Shown one piece after another: positions 1 to 5,665 of a DNA stretch of 10,000 nucleotides. Positions within the stretch are counted from its first letter, which is position 1, and each line of letters opens with the position of its first letter. Position numbers and translations under genes: made by a program. The stretch is from the NCBI GenBank assembly GCA_020216805.1, contig JAIWNN010000047.1:1-10000 (forward strand). Direction: 5' to 3'. The stretch is from Desulfarculus sp. Lineage in GTDB: Bacteria; Desulfobacterota; Desulfarculia; Desulfarculales; Desulfarculaceae. The notes under the pieces are model-generated. The model had not been told where the DNA came from, made no database searches, and worked only from the letters and a program-made list of their open reading frames with translations.

Positions 1-1
1 C

Positions 2-343
2 GCCCTGATCAAGGTGCTCTACACCCAGCACCAGGAGCGCAACTTCAAGCTGGTGGTCAACAACGTCAAAAACGAGTCCGAGGCCAAGGGCGTTTTCCGC
101 AAGCTGGCCATGGCCGCCGACCACTTTTTGGGTGGCCTGAGCATCGACTACCTGGGTTTCGTGCCCAGCGACCCGGCGGTGAGCCGTTCGGTGGTCCTGC
201 AAAAACCCTTGCTGCTCAGTCATCCCAACTCGGCGGCGGCCAAGGGAATCGTCAATCTGGCCAGACGGTTGTTGGCCACTCCGGCCGACCCCTCGGCTGG
301 CAGCATCAAGTTCTTCTGGCGCAGGTTGGTGGATATGTCGTAA
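2..343 (+). CDS. flhG: FlhG (FleN/MinD-like ATPase), C-terminal part, cut by window start
   Basis: This is the last 113 residues of a MinD/ParA-family ATPase of the FlhG type, which works with the GTPase FlhF to set flagellar number and position at the inner membrane. The frame is open from the first bases, so the start and the Walker A motif lie outside the window. Visible family features are the segment FKLVVNNVKNESEAKGVF, equivalent to the conserved asparagine region of MinD-like proteins, followed by YLGFVPSDPAVSRSVVLQKP, the usual 'low-level product, reset' motif, and a final helix rich in Arg and Leu. Its position directly before fliA and cheY supports FlhG over the cell-division protein MinD. 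The stop is TAA at 341-343, and 53 bases separate it from fliA. Which paralogue name applies (FlhG, FleN, YlxH) cannot be settled from this fragment. Confidence 0.9.
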   Translation, partial: ALIKVLYTQHQERNFKLVVNNVKNESEAKGVFRKLAMAADHFLGGLSIDYLGFVPSDPAVSRSVVLQKPLLLSHPNSAAAKGIVNLARRLLATPADPSAGSIKFFWRRLVDMS

Positions 344-396
344 CATCCAAGGGCTGGGTCCATGTCAAAGCCGGAGGGCGACAATCTGGGCAGGCC

Positions 397-1164
397 ATGA
401 ACGGATACGGCGGAAAGCATAGTGGTGTTGGGCGGACCACCCTGGCTGCCGAACAACGGGAGGCGCTCATTCTTGAGCACACCCCCCTGATCCGCTATGT
501 GGCCGGCCGGATCGCCATGCGCCTGCCGTCCCACGTACCCTTGGACGACCTCCATAGCGCCGGGGTCTTGGGACTGATCGACGCAGTGGACAAATTCGAC
601 CCCGAGCAGAACGTCAAGTTCAAGACCTACGCCGAGTTCCGCATCCGGGGGGCGATCCTGGACGAATTGCGGGCCATGGACTGGGTGCCGCGCAGCGTGC
701 GCAAGAAAGGCAGCCAGCTGGAGGATGTCTATCAGCGGCTCCAACACCAATTGGGCCGAGAGCCGGCCGACGAGGAAGTGGCGGCCGAACTGAAACTGGA
801 GCTTGAAGAATTCTACGGTTTGCTGGATGAAGTCAAGGGAGTCAACCTGTTGAGCCTGGACGATCCGGACAACCCCTTGTTGGGCCATCTGGACGCCGAG
901 CAGATTTTGGCGGCCTTGGGTCGCGAGGACGGCGAGGACCCCTTGGCCCGCCTGGGCCTGGCCGAATTGCGGGGTCAGGTGGCCCAGGCGATCGCCGGTT
1001 TGCCAGAGAAGGAAAAACTCGTCGTTTCGTTGTATTATTATGATGAGTTGACCATGAGGGAGATTGGTCAGGTCCTGGGCTACACCGAGTCCCGGATCAG
1101 CCAGATGCACACCAAAGCCATCCTGCGGCTCAGGGCCCGGCTTCGGGACGTGGTGGCCGCCTGA
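397..1164 (+). CDS. fliA: FliA, RNA polymerase sigma-28 factor for flagellar late genes
   Basis: A 255-residue sigma factor of the FliA/WhiG class, which directs RNA polymerase to late flagellar and chemotaxis promoters and is normally held by the anti-sigma factor FlgM. Region 2 spans about residues 25-95, with LIRYVAGRIAMRLPSHV, the core-binding stretch DLHSAGVLGLIDAVDKFDP and the -10 recognition stretch FKTYAEFRIRGAILDELR, then DWVPRSVRKKG. Region 3 covers roughly 100-180. Region 4 (about 203-250) has the helix-turn-helix LTMREIGQVLGYTESRISQM. The length is normal for the family. The ATG start has only a weak ribosome site nearby; a GGAGGG at 373-378 is rather far away. A 12-codon frame beginning at 362 ends in an ATGA overlap with this start, so coupling is possible. 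No sigma-28 or sigma-54 promoter is visible in the 53-base gap, so the gene is probably transcribed with flhG. Confidence 0.97.
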   Translation: MNGYGGKHSGVGRTTLAAEQREALILEHTPLIRYVAGRIAMRLPSHVPLDDLHSAGVLGLIDAVDKFDPEQNVKFKTYAEFRIRGAILDELRAMDWVPRSVRKKGSQLEDVYQRLQHQLGREPADEEVAAELKLELEEFYGLLDEVKGVNLLSLDDPDNPLLGHLDAEQILAALGREDGEDPLARLGLAELRGQVAQAIAGLPEKEKLVVSLYYYDELTMREIGQVLGYTESRISQMHTKAILRLRARLRDVVAA

Positions 1165-1184
1165 CGCATAGCCGGAGATGACCC

Positions 1185-1565
1185 ATGGCCATGGACACCA
1201 AAATGAAAGTGCTCGTGGTGGACGACTTTTCCACCATGCGCCGGATCGTGAAAAACATCCTGCGTCAGCTGGGCTTCGAGAACATCGTCGAGGCCGACGA
1301 CGGCGAGACGGCGGTGCGCAAGCTGGAGACCGAGCGCATCGACTTCGTCATCAGCGACTGGAACATGCCCAAGATGAGCGGGCTGGAACTGCTCAAGTGG
1401 GTCCGCAGCCATGAGGAATTCAAGGACTTGCCTTTCCTGATGGTCACGGCCGAGGCCCAGAAGGAGAACGTGCTGGAGGCGGTCAAGGCCAAGGTCAGCA
1501 ACTATATCGTCAAACCGTTCACCGCCGAGACCCTGAGCGAGAAGATCGAAAAGATCTTCGGCTAG
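1185..1565 (+). CDS. cheY: CheY-type single-domain response regulator
   Basis: A 126-residue receiver domain with no output domain, matching CheY, the phospho-signal that binds the flagellar switch protein FliM and changes motor rotation. All key positions are present: the acidic pair D13/D14 for Mg2+, phospho-acceptor D58 in [11 protein letters not shown]88 in LMVTAE, the switch aromatic Y107 and the conserved K110 in NYIVKPF. Each matches the E. coli numbering plus one. The start ATG at 1185 has GGAG at 1174-1177 with suitable spacing; a second in-frame ATG at 1191 is less well placed. It lies 20 bases after fliA, so the two are very likely co-transcribed, and this context favours a motor-acting CheY over an unrelated receiver. 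The cognate kinase CheA is not in the window. Confidence 0.97.
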   Translation: MAMDTKMKVLVVDDFSTMRRIVKNILRQLGFENIVEADDGETAVRKLETERIDFVISDWNMPKMSGLELLKWVRSHEEFKDLPFLMVTAEAQKENVLEAVKAKVSNYIVKPFTAETLSEKIEKIFG

Positions 1566-1610
1566 CGCGCCCGACTCTCGTCCAATTTTCGGATCGCGAG
1601 GACGGGCGCG
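1566..1610 (+). other. Strong GC stem-loop just after cheY stop
   Basis: An inverted repeat begins at the base after the cheY stop codon. Bases 1566-1573 pair with 1603-1610 in eight consecutive G:C pairs. An A/A mismatch follows, then a shorter inner stem in which 1577-1580 pairs with 1597-1600. The loop includes the only A/T-rich stretch nearby (1584-1589). No T-run follows, so it is not a classical intrinsic terminator. It may attenuate transcription, pause it, or protect the 3' end of the upstream mRNA. The structure was read by eye and no folding energy was computed. Confidence 0.45.
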
Positions 1611-1640
1611 GGGGGCGGGCGTCCCACCCCGGGAGGCAAG

Positions 1641-2453
1641 GTGAGCCCGGAGATACCGCTAGCGCCAGTCTCGCAGGAGCCAGAGGGCCCCACCCGCAAG
1701 GTGCTGGACCAGTCCCAGTTCGCGGGCGAGGGCTTCGACGAGGACGTGCTGGCCGAGATCGAGCGCCGCCTGGACCGGGAGGATTTCTCCGGCGCCGCCC
1801 GACCCAACGACCGGGTGGAGTTGGACAAGGCCGACCTGCCCACCCTGGAGGCCGTCAAGCCTCCTCCCACCGAACTGGAAGTCGATCTCTCCGGCGAGAT
1901 TCCCACCCCCGCCGCGCGGATTACGCCCGAACCCATCCCCGAGATCGCGGTCCCGGAGGCCCCCCGCCGGCGGACCTGGCTCTGGATCGGCCTGGGTGGC
2001 GGGGTGTTGCTCCTGCTCCTCTCCAGCCTGGGCACCTGGATGTGGCTGCGGTCGCCGGCCCCAGCCCCGGCCTCGTCGGCGGCCCAGGTTCCGGCGGCCA
2101 AGCCCCCCTCCGGCAAGGTGGTGGAAAAGATGCCATCCACCCAGGCCCTGGTCATCCCCCTGGAGCCGTTTCTGGTGCCATTGATGAAGACGGGCAAGGA
2201 CGAGGGGCGGCTCTTGCGCCTGACCGTGACCGCCGAGTTGGGCGACGATGCCGGCAAGCGGGTGTTGGCCGAGAAGCGGATCCTGTTGCGCGACACCATC
2301 TATCGCCTATTGCGCGAGCGGCCGGCCGGCGAGGTCGAGCAGGCGCGCAACAAGCAAATGTTGGCCGGCCAGATCCGCGATGCGGTCAATGCCGCCCTGG
2401 GCCAGCCGGTGGTCCAGCAGATCGCGATCACCGAGTTCATCATCACCGGCTGA
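1641..2453 (+). CDS. fliL: FliL-like flagellar basal-body protein with long cytoplasmic N-terminal extension
   Basis: A 270-residue protein whose C-terminal part resembles FliL, the single-pass inner-membrane protein that surrounds the stator and supports torque. The start is GTG with a strong GGGAGG at 1631-1636. Residues 1-110 are hydrophilic, acidic and proline-rich. A basic stop (RRR, 109-111) precedes one membrane helix at about 112-136. A Pro/Ala linker (139-157) leads to a periplasmic domain (about 165-270) with VIPLEPFLVPL, LLRLTVTAEL, the helix KRILLRDTIYRLL, and the C-terminal stretch GQPVVQQIAITEFIITG, the typical FliL ending in a hydrophobic strand. Many FliL proteins are about 150-180 residues with a short cytoplasmic tail, so the N-terminal region is unusual. 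The gene ends with tandem in-frame stops, TGA TAG (2451-2456). FliM and FliN, common FliL neighbours, do not follow. FliL assignment is confident; the function of the extension is unknown. Confidence 0.88.
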   Translation: MSPEIPLAPVSQEPEGPTRKVLDQSQFAGEGFDEDVLAEIERRLDREDFSGAARPNDRVELDKADLPTLEAVKPPPTELEVDLSGEIPTPAARITPEPIPEIAVPEAPRRRTWLWIGLGGGVLLLLLSSLGTWMWLRSPAPAPASSAAQVPAAKPPSGKVVEKMPSTQALVIPLEPFLVPLMKTGKDEGRLLRLTVTAELGDDAGKRVLAEKRILLRDTIYRLLRERPAGEVEQARNKQMLAGQIRDAVNAALGQPVVQQIAITEFIITG

Positions 2454-2461
2454 TAGCGGCC

Positions 2462-2468
2462 GAGGAGG
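2462..2468 (+). promoter_or_regulatory. Ribosome binding site deciding the start of the 106-residue gene
   Basis: GAGGAGG lies directly against the ATG at 2469, with no spacing, but six bases before the in-frame ATG at 2475. This makes 2475 the more likely start. Confidence 0.7.
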
Positions 2469-2474
2469 ATGCGG

Positions 2475-2795
2475 ATGAGCAACGGTGCGGTCAATCTGCC
2501 CATCGTGATCCAGCAGGCCGGCGATGTCAGCCGGGTGCAGGAGCAGGTCCAGCGGGTGGGCGAGCAACAACAAATGGCGGCCGGAGCGGAAATGGTCCGC
2601 GACCAGGTTCGCACCCGCGAGTCGGTGCAGGCCAGCCAGCGCGGCGCGGCCGGAGCCCGGGTGCGGGCCCAGGACCGTAACCGCCAGGGAGGGGGCAAAT
2701 CGGGCGGGGAAAGCCGATCGGGGCGCAAAAACCAGGGCGGATCGGAATCATCGGAACCGGAAACCGGCGGTGGCCTGGTGGACGTGGTGGTGTGA
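2475..2795 (+). CDS. Small hydrophilic protein of unknown function in flagellar operon
   Basis: I do not recognise this 106-residue protein. The start at 2475 was preferred because its ribosome site is well spaced; an in-frame ATG at 2469 would add two residues. Residues 1-15 are mildly hydrophobic (NLPIVIQQAG). Residues 17-55 are Gln/Glu/Arg-rich with coiled-coil-like spacing (VQEQVQRVGEQQQM). Residues 56-98 are a basic Gly/Arg/Ser-rich, probably disordered tract. The protein ends in the hydrophobic strand LVDVVV after GGG. There is no signal peptide or membrane helix. The TGATG overlap with the next gene indicates coupled translation. Its place between fliL and the export-related genes suggests a flagellar accessory or export role, but this rests on context only. 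The real frame is supported by the ribosome site and the overlap, not by homology. Confidence 0.7.
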   Translation: MSNGAVNLPIVIQQAGDVSRVQEQVQRVGEQQQMAAGAEMVRDQVRTRESVQASQRGAAGARVRAQDRNRQGGGKSGGESRSGRKNQGGSESSEPETGGGLVDVVV

Positions 2796-3307
2796 TGCCT
2801 GGGTTATGGTGGTGGTTGATCGCCGCCGATCTGTTGCTGGTGCTGGCGGTGGCGGCCCTGTTCTGGCAGGCTCGGCGCGGCGGTGGATCCGGCGTGGCCC
2901 GGACCCCGCGCGAGATGGAGGACTTTCTCCGGGAGGCATCCCGGCTCTCGCGCGAGTTCGACCGCTTGTTGGGCGAAAAGCGCGAGCTGGTGGCCGCCAG
3001 CCTGGATGGCATCGATCAGCGCCTGAACGAGCTCAGACGTCTGGCCGTCGCCCTGGACCAGCGCCTGGCCGAAACCCGATCCGAACTGGCCGCCGTGGCC
3101 ACGGCCGCCGCGCCGCCGACCCCATCTGGTCCGACCCCGGCCGCCTCCCGGGAAGAAGGCTCGCCGCCGCCGACCGATTTCCGTCGGCAGGTGCTGGAGC
3201 TGGCCCGCCAGGGCAAGCAGGCCGCCGAGATCGCGGCCGCCCTCGGTCGGCCCCGGGGCGAGGTGGAGTTGGTGCTGGGGCTCTTGGGCCAGGGGCAGCG
3301 GGGGTAG
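2795..3307 (+). CDS. Membrane-anchored coiled-coil protein with C-terminal HTH-like segment (DUF2802/DUF6115-like)
   Basis: A 170-residue protein with three visible parts. An N-terminal membrane helix covers about residues 4-24 (LWWWLIAADLLLVLAVAALF) and is followed by basic residues, which suggests a cytoplasmic C-terminus. A charged coiled coil runs over about 38-102. After a Pro/Ala linker (103-127), a C-terminal segment (129-163) has the pattern LARQGKQAAEIAAALGRPRG then EVELVLGL, similar to a small helix-turn-helix. This layout resembles the DUF2802/DUF6115 proteins found near flagellar genes; I recall that association but cannot check it here. The ATG at 2795 overlaps the previous stop as TGATG; a GTG at 2792 would add one residue. 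The next gene starts three bases after its stop. The role is unknown. The HTH-like part may bind protein rather than DNA. Confidence 0.78.
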   Translation: MPGLWWWLIAADLLLVLAVAALFWQARRGGGSGVARTPREMEDFLREASRLSREFDRLLGEKRELVAASLDGIDQRLNELRRLAVALDQRLAETRSELAAVATAAAPPTPSGPTPAASREEGSPPPTDFRRQVLELARQGKQAAEIAAALGRPRGEVELVLGLLGQGQRG

Positions 3308-3310
3308 CCG

Positions 3311-4447
3311 ATGCTAGACCTGATCCGCGCCCGCTCGATCGGGGCCGGCCAGGAAAAGGGCCCGGCGCGCGAGGATTCCCTGGCCGGCCTCGGCCCCGGC
3401 CGGGTGGTCAAGGCCGAGGTGGCCGGGCAGGAAGCGGGAGGGCTGTACCGGCTGCGGCTGATGGGCCAGGATCTGGTGGCCGAGAGCCAGGTCCCCCTCA
3501 AGACCGGCCAGCGCCTGAACCTGACCGTGGTCGCCACCAAACCCCAACTGGTGCTCAGCCTGGGCGCCCAGGCCGCAGCGGAGAGGGCCCGGGCCGGGCA
3601 GAACGCCCTGGGGGCCGCGCTTCAGGCGCTGTTGTTGGGTCGCCAGCGCCTGGGCGGTGACCTGGCCACCCTCCTGCGCCACGATCCCCAAAAGACGCCC
3701 CCGCCCACCCCCCAGGCTGGCCAGGCCATGGCGTCGGTGCGCGAGCTGGCCCAAGGGCTGGTTCTGGATCAGGCGGCGGCCGGGGACCCGCAATACCTTA
3801 AGCGCCTGCTCTCCGACGCGGGCATGGACCTGGAGGCCCGCCTGGCCAGGTTGGCGGCGGATGGCGGCCGGGGGAAGCCGCCGGACAGCCTGCGGACCCT
3901 GTTGCCAGGGTTGACCCGCAGCTTGGCCCCGGAGCTGGCCTTGCTCACCGTCAGCGACCCCGAGCGGGCCGCGGCGCTTCGGGAATTTTTGCTGGCGGCC
4001 CAGAACCTGGGGGAGCACTTCGCGGCCAACCAGCGCCTCAACGCCGAACTGCTGCCCCGCCAGGCCCTGATCTTCCTGGGGTTGCCCATGCTCCTGGGCG
4101 ACCAGCTCAGGCAGGGCGAGTTGTTGCTGGGCCTTCCCCAGGACCAGGGCGACCAGGAGGGCCAGGGCGCGAGCCTGGTCTTTTTCCTGGAGCTGACCGC
4201 CCTGGGCGCCCTGACCGTGGAGGCCCGCCTCCATGGCGCGGCGCTGAGCGGCCGCTTCCTGGTTGAGGACGCCCAACGGGCCGAATTCCTGGAGGAGATG
4301 TTGCCGGAGCTCGGCGAGCGCCTGGAGCGCCTGGGCCTCCAAGCCAGCTTCGGGGTGGCGGTGCGCCCCGGACCGGAGCAGGAGCACTCCTCACCCCTGG
4401 CCCAACTCCTGCGTCAGCGCGGCCACTACCTATCCCTGACGGTCTAG
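3311..4447 (+). CDS. Divergent FliK-like hook-length control domain protein
   Basis: A 378-residue Leu/Gln/Ala-rich protein. Residues about 26-86 form a small beta-rich domain (GRVVKAEVAG, GLYRLRLMGQDLVAES, LKTGQRLNLTVV). Residues 88-250 are largely helical. Residues about 285-362 match the pattern of the FliK C-terminal domain (Flg_hook): FFLELTALGALTVEARL, then GRFLVEDAQRAEFLEEMLPE, then a final LGLQASFGVAV strand. In canonical FliK that domain touches FlhB and switches export from hook to filament substrates. The adjacent FlhB C-domain-like gene, two bases downstream, supports this reading. It lacks the long Gln/Pro-rich ruler of typical FliK, and another FliK may exist elsewhere. GGGG at 3301-3304 sits correctly for the ATG. 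The domain call is from pattern memory, so a profile search is the deciding test. Confidence 0.75.
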   Translation: MLDLIRARSIGAGQEKGPAREDSLAGLGPGRVVKAEVAGQEAGGLYRLRLMGQDLVAESQVPLKTGQRLNLTVVATKPQLVLSLGAQAAAERARAGQNALGAALQALLLGRQRLGGDLATLLRHDPQKTPPPTPQAGQAMASVRELAQGLVLDQAAAGDPQYLKRLLSDAGMDLEARLARLAADGGRGKPPDSLRTLLPGLTRSLAPELALLTVSDPERAAALREFLLAAQNLGEHFAANQRLNAELLPRQALIFLGLPMLLGDQLRQGELLLGLPQDQGDQEGQGASLVFFLELTALGALTVEARLHGAALSGRFLVEDAQRAEFLEEMLPELGERLERLGLQASFGVAVRPGPEQEHSSPLAQLLRQRGHYLSLTV

Positions 4448-4449
4448 CC

Positions 4450-4761
4450 ATGGCCACGCCCGAGAAGCCCCCCCGCGCCATGATCAAGAAGGCGGTGGCC
4501 CTGCGCTACCAGCCCGCCCGCGACCAAGCCCCGGTGGTCTCGGCCAAGGGTCAGGGCCGCCTGGCCGACAAGATCATCGCCCTGGCCCAGGAGCACGGGG
4601 TGCCCATCAAGGAGGACCCCGACCTGGTGGAGGTCCTGGCCCGGCTGGAAGTGGACCAGGAAATCCCTCCCGACCTCTACCTGGTGGTGGCCGAGATGCT
4701 GGCCTTTGTCTACAAGGCCAACGACCGCTGGCGCGAGCGGATGTTGAGCCCGCGGCGCTAG
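4450..4761 (+). CDS. Soluble FlhB C-terminal-domain homologue (FhlB/YlqH type)
   Basis: A 103-residue protein equivalent to the cytoplasmic C-terminal domain of the export-switch protein FlhB (EscU/YscU family), without the membrane part. It shows the family strand KKAVALRYQPARDQAPVV, then SAKGQGRLADKIIALAQEHG, VPIKEDPDLVEVL and the ending QEIPPDLYLVVAEMLAFVYK. The NPTH autocleavage motif that precedes this strand in FlhB is absent. The N-terminus begins with MATPEKPPRAM instead, so no self-cleavage is expected. Such free-standing proteins are known (FhlB; B. subtilis YlqH, beside a FliK-like gene) and can partly replace the FlhB domain. Here the FliK-like gene ends two bases upstream, an arrangement that implies coupled translation and joint action. 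Full-length FlhB is not in the window. Confidence 0.9.
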   Translation: MATPEKPPRAMIKKAVALRYQPARDQAPVVSAKGQGRLADKIIALAQEHGVPIKEDPDLVEVLARLEVDQEIPPDLYLVVAEMLAFVYKANDRWRERMLSPRR

Positions 4762-4785
4762 GCAATTACTTCCCGCCACGCCCCT

Positions 4786-4804
4786 GGCGCGGCCCCCGCG
4801 CGCC
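4786..4804 (+). terminator. GC-rich stem-loop at the end of the fliL-flhB-like block
   Basis: Bases 4787-4792 pair perfectly with 4796-4801 around a three-base CCC loop, six G:C pairs. A second weaker repeat, 4774-4778 with 4785-4789, overlaps it, so the two could alternate. It starts 25 bases after a stop codon and 73 bases before the sigma-54 -24 element, where a transcript boundary would be expected. There is no T-run, so intrinsic termination is uncertain; Rho-dependent ending or mere pausing is equally possible. Confidence 0.35.
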
Positions 4805-4857
4805 CAACCCCGACGGCTAACCGTATTAGTCCGCCATCACAAATATTTAGGCCAGTC

Positions 4858-4883
4858 CATGCCCGCCGCGAAAGGCTGGCATG
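4858..4883. repeat. Imperfect 10-bp inverted repeat overlapping the -24 element
   Basis: CATGCCCGCC (4858-4867) and GGCTGGCATG (4874-4883) are complementary at nine of ten positions (mismatch 4864/4877), around a six-base spacer GCGAAA. The right arm covers the -24 element of the flgF promoter. It could be an operator that blocks sigma-54 polymerase, an RNA hairpin in read-through transcript, or chance in GC-rich DNA. Confidence 0.45.
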
Positions 4884-4892
4884 CAGGTTGCA
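4877..4892 (+). promoter_or_regulatory. Sigma-54 (-24/-12) promoter for flgFGAHI
   Basis: TGGCATGCAGGTTGCA matches the sigma-54 consensus TGGCACG-N4-TTGCW at every position except C to T at the sixth base, with the exact GG-to-GC spacing. Transcription would begin near 4903, leaving a leader of about 29 bases with GGAGG before the flgF ATG at 4932. Sigma-54 control of rod, ring and hook genes is well known in polar flagellates and Deltaproteobacteria. An AT-rich patch at 4817-4850 lies where an activator or bending site could sit. Confidence 0.85.
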
Positions 4893-4918
4893 AACATTCG
4901 GGGCAGGAATGCTCCCCC

Positions 4919-4923
4919 GGAGG
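4919..4923 (+). promoter_or_regulatory. Ribosome binding site deciding the flgF start
   Basis: GGAGG sits eight bases before the ATG at 4932. The upstream in-frame ATG at 4881 has no such site and lies inside the sigma-54 promoter, so it is not the start. Confidence 0.85.
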
Positions 4924-4931
4924 TTGGCGCG

Positions 4932-5630
4932 ATGGCCTTTGACTATGGATTCGTGGATGTGGCCCGGGCGGCCCTGTGCCAGCAGAACAACCTGGACGTC
5001 ATCTCCAACAACCTGGCCAACGTCTCCAGCACCGGCTTTAAGGGCGCCCGCCTATCCTTCAGCGATTTGATGGAGCGCGAGGTGCGGCACGTGATGGATC
5101 AGGGCGCGTTGCACGCCACCGACAACCCCCTGGATCTGGCCATCGGCGGCGAGGGCTTCTTTCAGGTGCAGACCCCCAACGGGGTGCGTCTGACCCGCGA
5201 CGGCGCCTTCAAGATGCTCTCCGATGGCCGCCTGGTCACCAGCCAGGGGTATCAGGTTCTGGGCCAGGGCGGCGCGCCCATCACCCTCAATCCTAACGGC
5301 GGGTTGCCCTACATCGACGACCAGGGCGGCATCTCCCAGAACGGCGAGCAGGTGGGAATCATCGGCCTGGTCAAGGTGGCCGATGTCAACCAACTGGTCA
5401 AGGAGGGGGCCAACCTCTTCGTCGGCCCCGACGGCAAGCCGCCGGTCACCACCGCCGCCACCGACGCAACGCTCAACCAGGGCTACCTGGAGGAGTCCAA
5501 CGTCGAGGTGGTCAGCGAGATGGTGCAGATGATCAACACTATGCGCGCCTACGAGTCCTATCAGAAGGCCTTGCAGGCCATGCAGGAAATGGACACCAAG
5601 GCCGTCAATCAAGTCGGACGGGTGGGCTGA
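4932..5630 (+). CDS. flgF: FlgF, flagellar proximal rod protein
   Basis: A 232-residue rod/hook-family protein, slightly shorter than E. coli FlgF (251). It forms part of the periplasmic rod and is exported through the flagellar type III apparatus, so no Sec signal is expected or seen. The N-terminal rod motif is at residues 20-37 ([18 protein letters not shown]). The central family motif DNPLDLAIGGEGFFQV, followed by RLTRDGAFKMLSDGRLVT, is clear. The C-terminal helix includes ESNVEVVSEMVQMINTMRAY. It is the first gene of the sigma-54 unit and is followed 35 bases later by its paralogue flgG. FlgF is preferred over FlgG by order, length and weaker match to FlgG's N-terminus. The start at 4932 is chosen on the ribosome site and because the extended frame would begin upstream of the predicted transcript start. 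Confidence 0.92.
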   Translation: MAFDYGFVDVARAALCQQNNLDVISNNLANVSSTGFKGARLSFSDLMEREVRHVMDQGALHATDNPLDLAIGGEGFFQVQTPNGVRLTRDGAFKMLSDGRLVTSQGYQVLGQGGAPITLNPNGGLPYIDDQGGISQNGEQVGIIGLVKVADVNQLVKEGANLFVGPDGKPPVTTAATDATLNQGYLEESNVEVVSEMVQMINTMRAYESYQKALQAMQEMDTKAVNQVGRVG

Positions 5631-5665
5631 GCCCGGGGGTTCCGCCCTAGAGGAGGATCGTCGCC

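Noticed and set aside
220..1110. 296-codon - strand frame opposite flhG end and fliA
   Set aside because: Mirror of GC-rich codon use; the + strand encodes a clear sigma-28 factor with all its motifs.
2524..3660. 378-codon + frame spanning the small gene and the DUF2802-like gene
   Set aside because: Gly/Arg/Pro/Ala-rich out-of-frame translation; the alternative frames have ribosome sites, TGATG coupling and a sensible membrane helix.
3314..4387. 357-codon - strand frame opposite the FliK-like gene
   Set aside because: Gln/Leu/Ala-rich mirror translation with no recognisable motif; the + frame has a ribosome site and near-contiguous neighbours.
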